A stretch of DNA of 64,000 nucleotides from Mesorhizobium sp. INR15. GTDB taxonomy: Bacteria; Pseudomonadota; Alphaproteobacteria; Rhizobiales; Rhizobiaceae. Below the pieces are notes generated by a model, which did no database searches, was not told the DNA's origin, and worked only from the letters and a program-made list of their open reading frames with translations. The DNA is taken from positions 1,870,001 through 1,934,000 of the forward strand of contig NZ_CP045496.1 in assembly GCF_015500075.1 (NCBI RefSeq). The letters run 5' to 3'. Made by a program: the position numbers and the translations under genes. Shown here piece by piece: positions 44,993-53,196 of this stretch (its first letter is position 1; every line of letters starts with the position of its first letter).

Positions 44993-46078
44993 TCAACCAT
45001 CCCCGACCTTGGCAGTGATGGTGAAGCGCTCGCCGGTCTGCCCGGGGACCCTCACCACCGGCGACGAGAATTCAGGCGCGGAAAACAAGGGCGAGGCATC
45101 GATGGGCTGGATCAGGTCGGCGGCCGAGGCCGCGAAGCCGGTGATTGTGATCTGGTTGCCCTTGGACGCGAGATCGGTCACCCAGGCACTGTCGGGCAAC
45201 AGACGCGTGAGTTCAGCCAGGATGCGAACCACCGAGACAGTACTTTTCTTCTCAGCGCGCAGCTTTTCCGTCTGCTCCAACTCCGTCTGACGCTTCTGCA
45301 GCGAGGCCCGCGCTTTCTTGGCCTGAACCTGTGCAGTGGTAATTTCGTCGTCGAGCGCGCTTTCGGCCTGCCATGTGCGCCATTGTGCATGCCCATACGT
45401 GGCGGCAAGGCCGATGAGCAGGGCGACGGAGGCCGTGATCCAGGCGCGCCGGGCAAAGCGGGCACGGTCCCGGGCAGGCCAGATCGCGGCCAGGCTAAGG
45501 CAGTCTGTTGGCGATGTCAGCTGCGCGCCAGTGATGGTCAGCGTGGAGAGATTGGCGCCGACCACCCGGATGGCGTCCAGTGCCGGCGCCAGCGTCTTTT
45601 TCTTGACCACACGGTAGGAACAGCCGCCATCGCCATCGCCGGTAAAGACGATATGAACCAACGACGGATCGATCGGCGTCGAGGCCATCAGGTCGAGCTC
45701 GGCCATGTCGCGCGCCTGCCGCAGCGGCAGCCGCCGAGCCGCGAGCTGCCGGGTCAGGGCAAGTGTGCTGTCGAGCTGGATCGCGACGGTGGGATGCCTG
45801 CGCCCGGTTCGCAGTTGTGCGGCGATCTCGTCGCCGGTCGCATCGAGCACCAGCGGCCGCGACTGGAACTCCGGCCCGCCCGCCGCATGCACGCGGATGC
45901 CGTCATCGGCAATGCCGATGGTCCAGTCCGACGGTTTTGGCTGTTTTGATGTGGAGATAAGGCTCAACCAGACGGCGCGTAATTCATCGCACCACCAGTC
46001 GAACCCATCCAGGACCTGTGATTTGTACGTCGCCACAACAGCCACCCCGCGCGCAACGGCTGATTCTTGGCCGTGCAT
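44993..46078 (-). CDS. gspL: Type II secretion protein GspL (PilN-type)
   Basis: 361 aa. An actin-like cytoplasmic part (residues about 50-200, WTIGIADDGIRVHAAG) is followed by one transmembrane helix (ITASVALLIGLAATYG), a coiled coil (QKRQTELEQTEKLRAEKK) and a PilN ferredoxin-like domain (LPDSAWVTDLASKGNQITIT). Recruits GspE to the membrane. First gene of the minus-strand operon. The ribosome site is weak, so a downstream Met might be used. The 265 bases upstream must hold the promoter, but I cannot assign boxes. Confidence 0.83.
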   Translation of the reverse strand: MHGQESAVARGVAVVATYKSQVLDGFDWWCDELRAVWLSLISTSKQPKPSDWTIGIADDGIRVHAAGGPEFQSRPLVLDATGDEIAAQLRTGRRHPTVAIQLDSTLALTRQLAARRLPLRQARDMAELDLMASTPIDPSLVHIVFTGDGDGGCSYRVVKKKTLAPALDAIRVVGANLSTLTITGAQLTSPTDCLSLAAIWPARDRARFARRAWITASVALLIGLAATYGHAQWRTWQAESALDDEITTAQVQAKKARASLQKRQTELEQTEKLRAEKKSTVSVVRILAELTRLLPDSAWVTDLASKGNQITITGFAASAADLIQPIDASPLFSAPEFSSPVVRVPGQTGERFTITAKVGDG

Positions 46079-46343
46079 GCTGGAAGCAGCTTATAGGGCT
46101 CGTCGGAAAGGTGTGTGAAACAAGGAGGGGCGGGGGTGATTAGTCACAGGTTTATGGGGGCCCTAACTCGTTAGATCCGCCGGCAATGAGAGGTGCGACT
46201 TGCAAGCCCTGCCAACCGCCTCAAGGGGATCGCGTGCAGATTTCGGATTAGCGCGCCGGCGAGCATGCGCCGCTCAAGCCTCTCGGACGTCATGTTGCCC
46301 AGCATTGGCTGAACTGAATCAGCTTCAGCTTGATTGTTAATCC

Positions 46344-46529
46344 TTAAGCTGCGCCGCCGGTTATCTTAGAGCCTAGACCAGCCTCGACAAGTCGGCGGAA
46401 AGCCTCCGACCTGGTGGGGAGGTCTGGCTGGTTCCGGCGCCATTCGTCAACTCGAGCAAGCAAGTCGCTCGTAAGCCGCAGTTCGAAGCGCTCAGTTTTG
46501 TTATCAATAGCATCGGGTGTGTTTGACAA
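46344..46529 (-). CDS. Ribbon-helix-helix DNA-binding protein
   Basis: 61 aa, TTG start. RHH/CopG-like pattern: a basic beta strand (ERFELRLTSDLLARVDEWRR), then a second helix PTRSEAFRRLVEAGL. No toxin partner gene is adjacent, so it may be a stand-alone repressor. A pair of TGTACG repeats in the divergent promoter (46543-46559) is a probable autoregulatory operator. Confidence 0.72.
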   Translation of the reverse strand: MSNTPDAIDNKTERFELRLTSDLLARVDEWRRNQPDLPTRSEAFRRLVEAGLGSKITGGAA

Positions 46530-46542
46530 TGATTATATCCGT

Positions 46543-46559
46543 AATGTACGGTATGTACG
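46543..46559. promoter_or_regulatory. Tandem repeats before the RHH gene
   Basis: AATGTACGGTATGTACG holds two direct copies of ATGTACG spaced 9 bases apart, each with a GTAC core. RHH proteins often bind such short tandem sites cooperatively. The position is just upstream of the RHH start. Confidence 0.5.
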
Positions 46560-46648
46560 TAAATTGTGGTTTGCGCTTTGCGGCCGAACAACGTGCTCGA
46601 ACACGTCGCTCGGCCTGACCACAACCCAGGCTGTTTGGAGCTCGGATC

Positions 46649-47263
46649 ATGGCTGATTCCGACAATACCACGACTTTGCCTTTCGTCACCGGCCGGCACG
46701 GCGATGAGCTTAACAGTTCGGCCCCCCAAGCCACAGATTCCGCTTTGAGCCTGTGGAGCGAGTGGCGACGAGCTTCTTATGCCTCGTTGCTATTGTGTCG
46801 GGTCCAGCAGCGGTTCGAGATGCGAACAATGGTCAATACCGGAACTCAGGTATTGACCGCAGGCGAGCCGATGCCGCCGCAGCCATCAGTGTCTACTACG
46901 GGCGTAGGCTCCGAGCATCTCATGGCTTGCGAAGCTGAGGTCTTTGCGATGACCGAGGCTCTTAAGCTCCAAGATTCGATCCCTGAAGTCGCGGCCACGT
47001 CGCTCATCGGCGTCATCGCCAAGTTAGAAATGATCGTTGGAGCTGATCGAGATATTGGTGACCCTACCGACTTCCCGTGGCCGCACATAGCTTCCGTATT
47101 GCGTGACTTAAAAGCGATCGCGGGAGGTTTGCCGGTTAGTCGCCGTAACCGGGAAACGACGCGGAACGATGTTGCCAAGCATTGGGAGTCCGCAGTCAAG
47201 CTGGTCGCTGCGTTGGAAGAGGACGGTGCGGCGGAGCCTCGTGGCGATGTTGCGGTCTTATGA
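46649..47263 (+). CDS. Hypothetical protein (rhizobial type)
   Basis: 204 aa, soluble, no signal. The C-terminal part (SLIGVIAKLEMIVGADRDIG, then DFPWPHIASVLRDLKAIAGG) is helical and resembles conserved hypothetical proteins I associate with rhizobial islands and plasmids. The N-terminal third is low-complexity. A 7-bp hairpin (cctgaag / cttcagg) lies just after the stop at 47273-47291. Function unknown. Confidence 0.6.
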   Translation: MADSDNTTTLPFVTGRHGDELNSSAPQATDSALSLWSEWRRASYASLLLCRVQQRFEMRTMVNTGTQVLTAGEPMPPQPSVSTTGVGSEHLMACEAEVFAMTEALKLQDSIPEVAATSLIGVIAKLEMIVGADRDIGDPTDFPWPHIASVLRDLKAIAGGLPVSRRNRETTRNDVAKHWESAVKLVAALEEDGAAEPRGDVAVL

Positions 47264-47563
47264 CACGGCCCCTGAAGTGTATCTTCAGGTGTGCAACTCG
47301 CAGGCGATATCGAAGATCAACAGCCCGTGATTATCGAGAGCCGGCAGACAGATTGCGACGGTTCGCGTTCCACTGATGGTCGGCTGGATGTCAGCATCAG
47401 GACGTTCCCACATGGCGCCTGCGTTCCGATCTTGAAGATCGAGACGAAATCGCACGGCGCAAGTCATTGCGCGCTATGGCCCTACGACATGAACTTAGCG
47501 CTTTCCGGCACCGTCCAGACGCCTCCCATGGCAGGTCAATCCATCATTGGGAGAGCGACCGCG

Positions 47564-47839
47564 ATGGCCGAGGAAACCGGAACCGGGCCGCAGGCGTTGG
47601 TGCCGGCGAACGACAACGGCGACCTCGCCAGCCCCGAGGGTTGCCCTAAAAACGTCGCAACAACCAAGCTGGATAGGGTGGTGCTGGATATTGCCCGGCT
47701 GATCGGCCGGCAACTGGCGCGGGAGGCATTCGAGGCGGGGATGGCGGCCAACGACAATCGGCCGAGTCGCCGAGAGGGAGAGGGCAGGGAGCCAGATGGC
47801 AAACCCCTTGAGAAGAAGAGAGAGGATCTGCCACCATGA
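47564..47839 (+). CDS. Small protein coupled to the serine recombinase
   Basis: 91 aa from ATG 47564, with GGGAGAG upstream. A longer frame back to 47291 has no natural-looking sequence. Middle helix KLDRVVLDIARLIGRQLARE, then AANDNRPSRREGEGREP. Such short proteins with an ANDN motif precede recombinase genes in many rhizobial islands. The stop overlaps the recombinase ATG (ATGA), so translation is coupled. It may be an accessory or directionality factor, which is an inference from position only. Confidence 0.65.
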   Translation: MAEETGTGPQALVPANDNGDLASPEGCPKNVATTKLDRVVLDIARLIGRQLAREAFEAGMAANDNRPSRREGEGREPDGKPLEKKREDLPP

Positions 47840-49638
47840 CCCGCGTCGCACTCTATGCCCGCTATTCTTCCGACAGCCAGCGGGATGCCTCCATCGAGGA
47901 CCAGTTGAGGCTGTGCCGCGAGCAGGCGGCGCGCGAGGGCTGGAGCGTGGCGGGAACCTATGAGGATGCGGCAATCTCCGGCGCCAGCACCGTGCAGCGC
48001 CCGGGTATCCAGCATTTGGTACGCGATGCCCAGCGCGGCCGCTTCGAGGTGGTGCTGGCCGAGGCGCTCGATCGTATCAGCCGCGACCAGGCAGATGTCG
48101 CCACGCTCTTCAAGCATCTCAAATTCGCCGGCGTCACCATCGTCACTTTAGCCGAGGGCGAGATTAGTGAACTGCATGTCGGCCTCAAGGGCACGATGAA
48201 TGCCCTGTTCCTCAAGGACCTTGCCCTCAAGACCCATCGTGGCCTGCGGGGCAGGGTGGAGAAGGGTAAGGCCGGGGGCGGGCTGTGCTACGGCTACAGG
48301 GTGGTGAAGAAACTGGATACCGCAGGCGAGCCGGTTCGCGGCGACCGCGAGATCGTGCCTGTGGAAGCGACGATAGTCCGCCGCATCTTCCGCGAATTTG
48401 CTTCCGGCAAGAGCCCGAAGGCGATCGCCGTCGACCTCAACAAGGAGGACGTTCCTGGTCCGCTCGGCCGACACTGGGGCGATACTAGCGTGCGCGGGCA
48501 CGTAATCCGGGGTACCGGCGTCATTAACAACGAGCTCTACACCGGGGTGCTGGTTTGGAACCGCCAGCGCTTCGTCAAGAATCCCACCACCGGCAAGCGC
48601 GTGTCGCGGGCCAATCCGCCAATCAAGTGGATCCGCACCGAGGTGCCGCATCTCAGGATCGTTGAGGACGAATTGTGGCAGGCCGTTAAGGAGAGACAGA
48701 AATCCATCGCCAGCCAGTTCGAGGCGGTGACGATCGCCACGCGCGCGGCCCGAGCCAGGAAGCTGCACACCATGAAGCGGCCGGTCTCTCTACTTTCCGG
48801 TTTGCTCACCTGTGGCTGCTGCGGCGGGCGCTACGGCCTGTTCACTCGCGAGCGCTATGCCTGTCTCAACCACCAGCGCCGGGGCATCTGCGACAATGGC
48901 CGCTCCATTACCCGCGAGAAGATCGAGCAGCGGGTCCTCGCAGGCCTGAAGGAAAGGCTCGTCTCGGCCGATGCCGTGGCCGAGGCGATCAGAGCATATG
49001 CCCAGGAGACCAACCGTCTGAATCAAGAGCGTCGCGCGCAAGGCGAACAGGACGGCAAGGCGCTCGACAAGATCGAGCGCGCCATCGCCGGTATGATGGC
49101 CGCGATTGAGGATGGTCTGTACCAACCTTCGATGAAAGCGAGAATGGAAGACCTGGAGAGGCAGAAGGCAGAGATCACTGCGCGTCTGGCAGTGGCGCCC
49201 ACTGACGTGCCCGACCTGCATCCCAACATCGCCACTCTTTATAAGAGGAGGGTCGAGCAGCTCACGCAAGCGCTCGCCGACCACGAGGACGGACGACAAG
49301 CCGCCGAGGCGTTGCGCTCGTTGATCGGAGAGATCGTCCTCACGCCGGGCGACAAGCGCGGCGAGGTCCATGCCGAACTACGCGGCGAGCTGTTCGGCAT
49401 CCTCGAACTCGCCAAACCCGACCAAAATCACAAGTCTGACGATGTTATGACAAAAGGGGTTGCGGGTCCCCGCAACCAAATACAAAAGAGCCCGCCTTGC
49501 GCGGGCTCTTTTGTATTTTGCCGTGGTGGCTGGCAATTCGAACCGGCATCAGGGGCCCGCAAGGAGGCGAAGCCGACGCCGTGGGACAAAAAATCAAATC
49601 CTGTCCCAAAACAAACTGCCCAAATCCAGCTTCTCTAA
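47836..49638 (+). CDS. Large serine site-specific recombinase (integrase of island 2)
   Basis: 600 aa. Catalytic resolvase domain at the N-terminus: YARYSSDSQRDASIEDQLRL with nucleophile Ser11, then YEDAAISGASTVQRPG and EALDRISRDQADV. Recombinase domain about 150-290 (YGYRVVKKLD onward). Zn-ribbon with Cys326, Cys328/329 and a distal CLNHQRRGICDN, then a coiled coil (residues 385-460). After ELAKPDQNHKSDDVMTKGVA, near residue 540, the frame runs into the attachment repeat and a terminator hairpin, so the last 60 residues are junction-encoded and probably not original. It is the likely integrase that placed island 2 at tRNA-fMet. Confidence 0.88.
   Translation: MTRVALYARYSSDSQRDASIEDQLRLCREQAAREGWSVAGTYEDAAISGASTVQRPGIQHLVRDAQRGRFEVVLAEALDRISRDQADVATLFKHLKFAGVTIVTLAEGEISELHVGLKGTMNALFLKDLALKTHRGLRGRVEKGKAGGGLCYGYRVVKKLDTAGEPVRGDREIVPVEATIVRRIFREFASGKSPKAIAVDLNKEDVPGPLGRHWGDTSVRGHVIRGTGVINNELYTGVLVWNRQRFVKNPTTGKRVSRANPPIKWIRTEVPHLRIVEDELWQAVKERQKSIASQFEAVTIATRAARARKLHTMKRPVSLLSGLLTCGCCGGRYGLFTRERYACLNHQRRGICDNGRSITREKIEQRVLAGLKERLVSADAVAEAIRAYAQETNRLNQERRAQGEQDGKALDKIERAIAGMMAAIEDGLYQPSMKARMEDLERQKAEITARLAVAPTDVPDLHPNIATLYKRRVEQLTQALADHEDGRQAAEALRSLIGEIVLTPGDKRGEVHAELRGELFGILELAKPDQNHKSDDVMTKGVAGPRNQIQKSPPCAGSFVFCRGGWQFEPASGARKEAKPTPWDKKSNPVPKQTAQIQLL
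49466..49478 (+). repeat. Attachment-site repeat 3 (13 bp, right end of island 2)
   Basis: GTCCCCGCAACCA is identical to the last 13 bases of tRNA-fMet including CCA. It lies inside the 3' end of the serine recombinase gene and just before a strong terminator, which is where attR should be. Thirteen bases could be chance, but position and context make that unlikely. Confidence 0.65.
49479..49517 (+). terminator. Strong bidirectional terminator, probable original tRNA-fMet terminator
   Basis: A perfect 17-bp stem starting aatacaaaagagcccgc, with 5-nt loop cttgc, ending in gtatttt. It directly follows the third tRNA 3'-end copy, as the native terminator would if islands had been inserted between it and the tRNA gene. 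Confidence 0.8.
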
Positions 49639-49949
49639 ATCAAACTTCTCAAAACCAATATAAACCCGTCAGGCTCTCAAGCCGACGGGATAAACGTGCT
49701 TTGCGAGATGACAACCAGCCATCGACGCAGAAGCCGCTGGTATGGAATTGACCCGTTTCGCGCCGACCGATCTGATATTGCGCAAGACTGTTCCTCAGTC
49801 CGCCATCGGAAGCTCACTGCTTCAAAGAAGCTCCCAAAACCAACTTCCCAAAACATCAACCCGTTAGGCACACAAGCCGGTGGGCTGCTCGCGTTTTGGG
49901 TCTGGAATTGATCAGTTTCGACTTAATGTAAGCGATAGCTAACCTTTTG
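49639..49949. repeat. Intergenic with degenerate direct repeats
   Basis: Two related blocks: 49645-49775 (ccaatataaacccgtcagg, ctcaagccgacggg, ggaattgacccgtttcg) and 49845-49925 (catcaacccgttaggc, acaagccggtgggc, ggaattgatcagtttcg). No gene is visible. Upstream at 49586-49606 gggaca and tgtccc flank tcaaatcc, reminiscent of a tRNA T-arm. Confidence 0.5.
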
Positions 49950-50747
49950 CTAAACTGCCCGGTCTTCCACCAGCCCAGCCGATGCCAGGCGCATCAAGGC
50001 TTCCGAAACGCCGACGCGCCGGTAGCTTTCGGTGACCAGGCCGTCTTGCCGCAAGTCCTCGCGGCGCTTCAGAACAAAGGCGCGCTCCTCGGCCGTCAGA
50101 TCATGCTCGCGCTTGCGCAGCCATTCCATATAAGACGGATCGACTTCCTTGACCGGCTTGGCTGCTGTTGAAACAGAGGCTGGCCGGCTGTCGGTGTAGC
50201 GGGGCTTCAAGGCACTGCTCGGGTTGTATTCAGTTCGCCTGTCGTTGCCGGCAATGACGAGGTCAGGATTCTCCACCCTGCCCGAGGGACTGTAGACGAA
50301 TGCCGAGACGATCCGGTCGAGCGCGGCGTCGACTTCCTTTGGCCGGTGAATGACCTGGCGCGGCTGCCTGTCGGGTACCGCCAGCCGGGTGATGCCACGA
50401 TCGTTGATGGCGTCGAGCACCTCGCGATGATCGCGGGAGGTGATGACTTCGCGGCGGGCAGGCCAGAAATCATAGGGCGCGTGGGCGCCGTAGCCCTTGC
50501 CGATATGGAAGGCATAGATCTCCGGGTAGACGGTGAGCTCGGTGCGCCGGCTCGGCTTGATGTCATAGAACGAGGTGATGGCTATCTGCAGCAGATGCGT
50601 GGCGCCAATGCCGCCAAGTGCGTCGTCGATGACGAGGCCGAAGCGGTCATGCGGGTTCCAGTCCGGCAGGGCTTCGGCGATCGACGCCGGGCGCCCGTCG
50701 ATCTCGACATCGAACATTCCTGCCTTCAGCAAGGTCACGACATGCAT
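49950..50747 (-). CDS. Conserved-type hypothetical protein
   Basis: 265 aa from ATG 50747, which has GAGGAG seven bases upstream. A longer frame to 50891 lacks such a site. Soluble, mixed alpha/beta start (HVVTLLKAGMFDVEIDGRPA), then IDDALGGIGATHLLQIAITS and YAFHIGKGYGAHAPYDFWPA, then RREVITSRDHREVLDAINDR. A disordered middle precedes a charged helical C-terminus with LTAEERAFVLKRREDL. I do not recognise a family. It stands alone on the minus strand just outside island 2. Confidence 0.6.
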   Translation of the reverse strand: MHVVTLLKAGMFDVEIDGRPASIAEALPDWNPHDRFGLVIDDALGGIGATHLLQIAITSFYDIKPSRRTELTVYPEIYAFHIGKGYGAHAPYDFWPARREVITSRDHREVLDAINDRGITRLAVPDRQPRQVIHRPKEVDAALDRIVSAFVYSPSGRVENPDLVIAGNDRRTEYNPSSALKPRYTDSRPASVSTAAKPVKEVDPSYMEWLRKREHDLTAEERAFVLKRREDLRQDGLVTESYRRVGVSEALMRLASAGLVEDRAV

Positions 50748-51101
50748 CAGATATCTCCTCGAGGAAATGCCGAACCCGCTGGCGATTCGCGCTGCCTCAT
50801 CAAAACAGCGGCGGTTTGATTTGTCAGCCTGCCATTCCGCTTGAGACCCAGGCGCCGGTCTGAATGCCCCGTCTAGAACCAGATCAGCCAAACCAGATTC
50901 AAGATGAAGATTGCGTCCTCTAGAGATCAGTTAGCCAAGCAACTTACCGATGTCCGGCTTCTTCCCCAACAGCATCGGCACCGATAAAGTCACCCGACTC
51001 CGTGGCAAACATCCGGCGTCGCCTGCCTTGGTTGCTGGTGTGGCGCGGACGGGTTTCGCGATATTTCGACGCTCTGATTGCAGTAAAGGACAGGGGTAAT
51101 C

Positions 51102-51887
51102 ATGGACCCAAGCCGATTGACGAAGAAAGAGCGGCACGACCTCATTCTTTCGGAAGTGCGGCGGTCGGCTTCGATCCGGATTTCCAAGCTGGCAAGGCGC
51201 ATAGGCGTCGCCGGCGAGACGATCCGCCGAGATCTTATCGAACTCGGCGAGGCCGGGCTTCTCAACCGCACCTATGGCGGCGCGACGATCTCCCTGGTGA
51301 CATCCGAGCCGGTCATTTCCGAGCGCGGCCTGACCATGGTCGAGGAGCGCGCCCGGGTTGGGCGCGGTGCCGCGGATCTCGTCGAAAAGAGCCAGATCGT
51401 GATGATTGACGGCGGCTCGACAACCTATGAGGTGGCGCGCAATCTGTCGCAGCTAAAGCGTGACCTGACCATTATCACCAACTCGATCGGCGTCGCATCG
51501 GTTGTGGGTGCCAACCCGACGTTCCGCGTCATCCTTTGCCCCGGAACCTATGACAGCCGCGAAGCCAGCGTGTTGGGCGAAGATACCGTCGAGTTCGTGC
51601 GGCGCTACAATGCCGACATCGCCATCATCGGCGCATCAGGTGTCACAGCGGATGGTCCAAGCGACATGATCACGGGCGCGGCCGCGGTCAAGCGGGCTAT
51701 GATCTCGCGTTCGCTGTCGACGGTTCTGGTGGTGACCAACGACAAATTCGGCCGTGCCAGCCTCGAGCGTGTCTGTGGGCTTGGCGACATTGCCGATATC
51801 GTCACCGATTCTGAACCGCAGGCCGAGTTGCGCGCGGCGATCGAAGCGGCCGGCACGGAGCTGCACGTCTTTCCCGGCAATCCATAG
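51102..51887 (+). CDS. DeoR-family transcriptional regulator
   Basis: 261 aa. N-terminal DeoR helix-turn-helix (ERHDLILSEVRRSASIRISK, then RRIGVAGETIRRDLIELGEA). The C-terminal sugar-phosphate-isomerase-like sensor domain (DeoRC) has MIDGGSTTYEVARNL, IITNSIGVASVVG, and LVVTNDKFGRASL with the family Asp-Lys-Phe-Gly motif. Ligands of the family are phosphorylated sugars or polyols. It converges with the ATC-hydrolase gene at the end of the second importer operon. Its target could be that operon or the carbohydrate-type importer at 63083. Start ATG has AGGGG upstream. Confidence 0.92.
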   Translation: MDPSRLTKKERHDLILSEVRRSASIRISKLARRIGVAGETIRRDLIELGEAGLLNRTYGGATISLVTSEPVISERGLTMVEERARVGRGAADLVEKSQIVMIDGGSTTYEVARNLSQLKRDLTIITNSIGVASVVGANPTFRVILCPGTYDSREASVLGEDTVEFVRRYNADIAIIGASGVTADGPSDMITGAAAVKRAMISRSLSTVLVVTNDKFGRASLERVCGLGDIADIVTDSEPQAELRAAIEAAGTELHVFPGNP

Positions 51888-51904
51888 CGTCGGGTCGTGG
51901 CAAT

Positions 51905-52411
51905 CTAGCCGACATCCCTGTTGGTCAGCGCGATATGGCAGCAGCCGGAGCCATGACCTGGCGTCCAGGTGACGTTGTCGAAACGCACTCCGGTCGCCTC
52001 GAACAGGCCGCGATCGAAGGCGCCGGCAATGCGGCACAGTGTGGCGAGCTTTTCGTCGCCGACGCCGGCGTCGACCCAGGCGTCTTTCAGCGGGCAGCGT
52101 TTGACCTTGAAAGCGATGCGCTCATCGCTGCGCTCGACATCGGTCGGATACATCAGGCCACCATCAGGGCTGATCGCCAGGAATGCCTCGCCGATGGCAC
52201 GGGCGTCGTTCGGACCGAAGCTGGCAAAGGCCGCAGCGGCCACTTCCTTGCCGCGCTGCTCGATCGCTTTGATCATGATAGCCTCGGCCTTCTCGGCGCC
52301 GAGTTCCCCGGTCAATTGCTCGAGGAACAGGCGGTAGAGGTCGGCCCGGTTGCTAAAGGCGGAATCAAGCTCGCGCGACAGTTTTTCGGCTCTGGCTTCG
52401 GGGTCGGTCAT
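51905..52411 (-). CDS. L-2-amino-thiazoline-4-carboxylic acid hydrolase-like protein
   Basis: 168 aa. The C-terminal half fits the ATC_hydrolase family: RCPLKDAWVDAGV, LATLCRIAGAFDRGLFEAT and WTPGHGSGCCHIAL, with conserved Cys and Asp residues. The founding member of the family opens ATC to S-carbamoyl-cysteine in cysteine production. Most members are of unknown substrate. The start overlaps the last importer ATPase gene by 4 nt, so it belongs to the operon and may act on the imported compound. Confidence 0.72.
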   Translation of the reverse strand: MTDPEARAEKLSRELDSAFSNRADLYRLFLEQLTGELGAEKAEAIMIKAIEQRGKEVAAAAFASFGPNDARAIGEAFLAISPDGGLMYPTDVERSDERIAFKVKRCPLKDAWVDAGVGDEKLATLCRIAGAFDRGLFEATGVRFDNVTWTPGHGSGCCHIALTNRDVG

Positions 52412-53196
52412 GGTGCGTCCTTGCGAATGCTTCGGTCTAGGCTTGGTGCCGCTGCCACCAGCGCCTTGCCGATGGCCGATTGTGGTGCGCCGATGACGGT
52501 CCGGGCATCGCCGCTCTCGGCTATCCGTCCAGTATCCAGAACAAGGACACGGTGGGCGATGGCGCGGACGACGCCAAGATCATGCGAAATGAAAAGATAG
52601 GCGATCTGTTCCTGGCGCTGCAGGTCGAGCAGCAGTTGCAGGATCTGCCCACGCACCGAAACGTCGAGCGCCGACACCGCCTCATCAAGCACGATCAGTG
52701 ACGGCTTTGTCGCAATGGCGCGGGCAATCGCCACGCGCTGGCGCTGGCCACCGGAGATTTCATGGATTGCGCGTGGAGCAAGATCAGCGGTCAGTCCGAC
52801 ACGCTCCAGCAAGGAGGCGATGCGGCGCGGGCGTTCCGAGCGCGAGGCGATGCCGTGGATGCGCAAGGGATCGTCGAGCACGCGGGCAACCGTGGCGCGC
52901 GGATTGAAGGCGGCCAGCGGGTCCTGGAACACCATCTGCAGGCGCGCCCGGCGCGCCCGCAAGGCTGCGCTGCTCAAGGACAGGAAATCACTGCCCTCGA
53001 ATTCGATGCACCCCGCCTCCGGCTCGATCAGCCGCATCACCAGCCGTGCGATCGTCGATTTGCCGCTGCCGGATGGACCAGCCAGCGCCAATGTTTCACC
53101 GGGATCGATCGCGAAGGAGACATCATCTACAGCGGCGATATTCTTGCCGCCGCGACGGTAGTGCTTGGTCAGGTTGGAAACCGTCAGCAAGCTCAT
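52408..53196 (-). CDS. Peptide ABC importer 2, ATP-binding protein (DppF type)
   Basis: 262 aa. Walker A GPSGSGKSTI near residue 40, Q-loop MVFQDPLAAFNP, signature ISGGQRQRVAIARAIA near 150, Walker B LIVLDEAVSALDVS and H-loop FISHDLGVV. It ends close after the ATPase core, without the oligo_HPY tail. Overlaps both neighbours by 4 nt. Confidence 0.9.
   Translation of the reverse strand: MSLLTVSNLTKHYRRGGKNIAAVDDVSFAIDPGETLALAGPSGSGKSTIARLVMRLIEPEAGCIEFEGSDFLSLSSAALRARRARLQMVFQDPLAAFNPRATVARVLDDPLRIHGIASRSERPRRIASLLERVGLTADLAPRAIHEISGGQRQRVAIARAIATKPSLIVLDEAVSALDVSVRGQILQLLLDLQRQEQIAYLFISHDLGVVRAIAHRVLVLDTGRIAESGDARTVIGAPQSAIGKALVAAAPSLDRSIRKDAP

Noticed and set aside
44570..45949. 459-codon plus-strand frame
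   Set aside because: Antisense to gspL/gspM, high-GC shadow without a ribosome site.
46344..46529. RHH gene considered as an antitoxin
   Set aside because: No toxin-like gene overlaps or follows on the same strand.
49586..49606. tcaaatcctgtccc considered as a fourth att copy
   Set aside because: The match to the tRNA T-arm stops before the CCA end and sits inside a simple gggaca/tgtccc inverted repeat.
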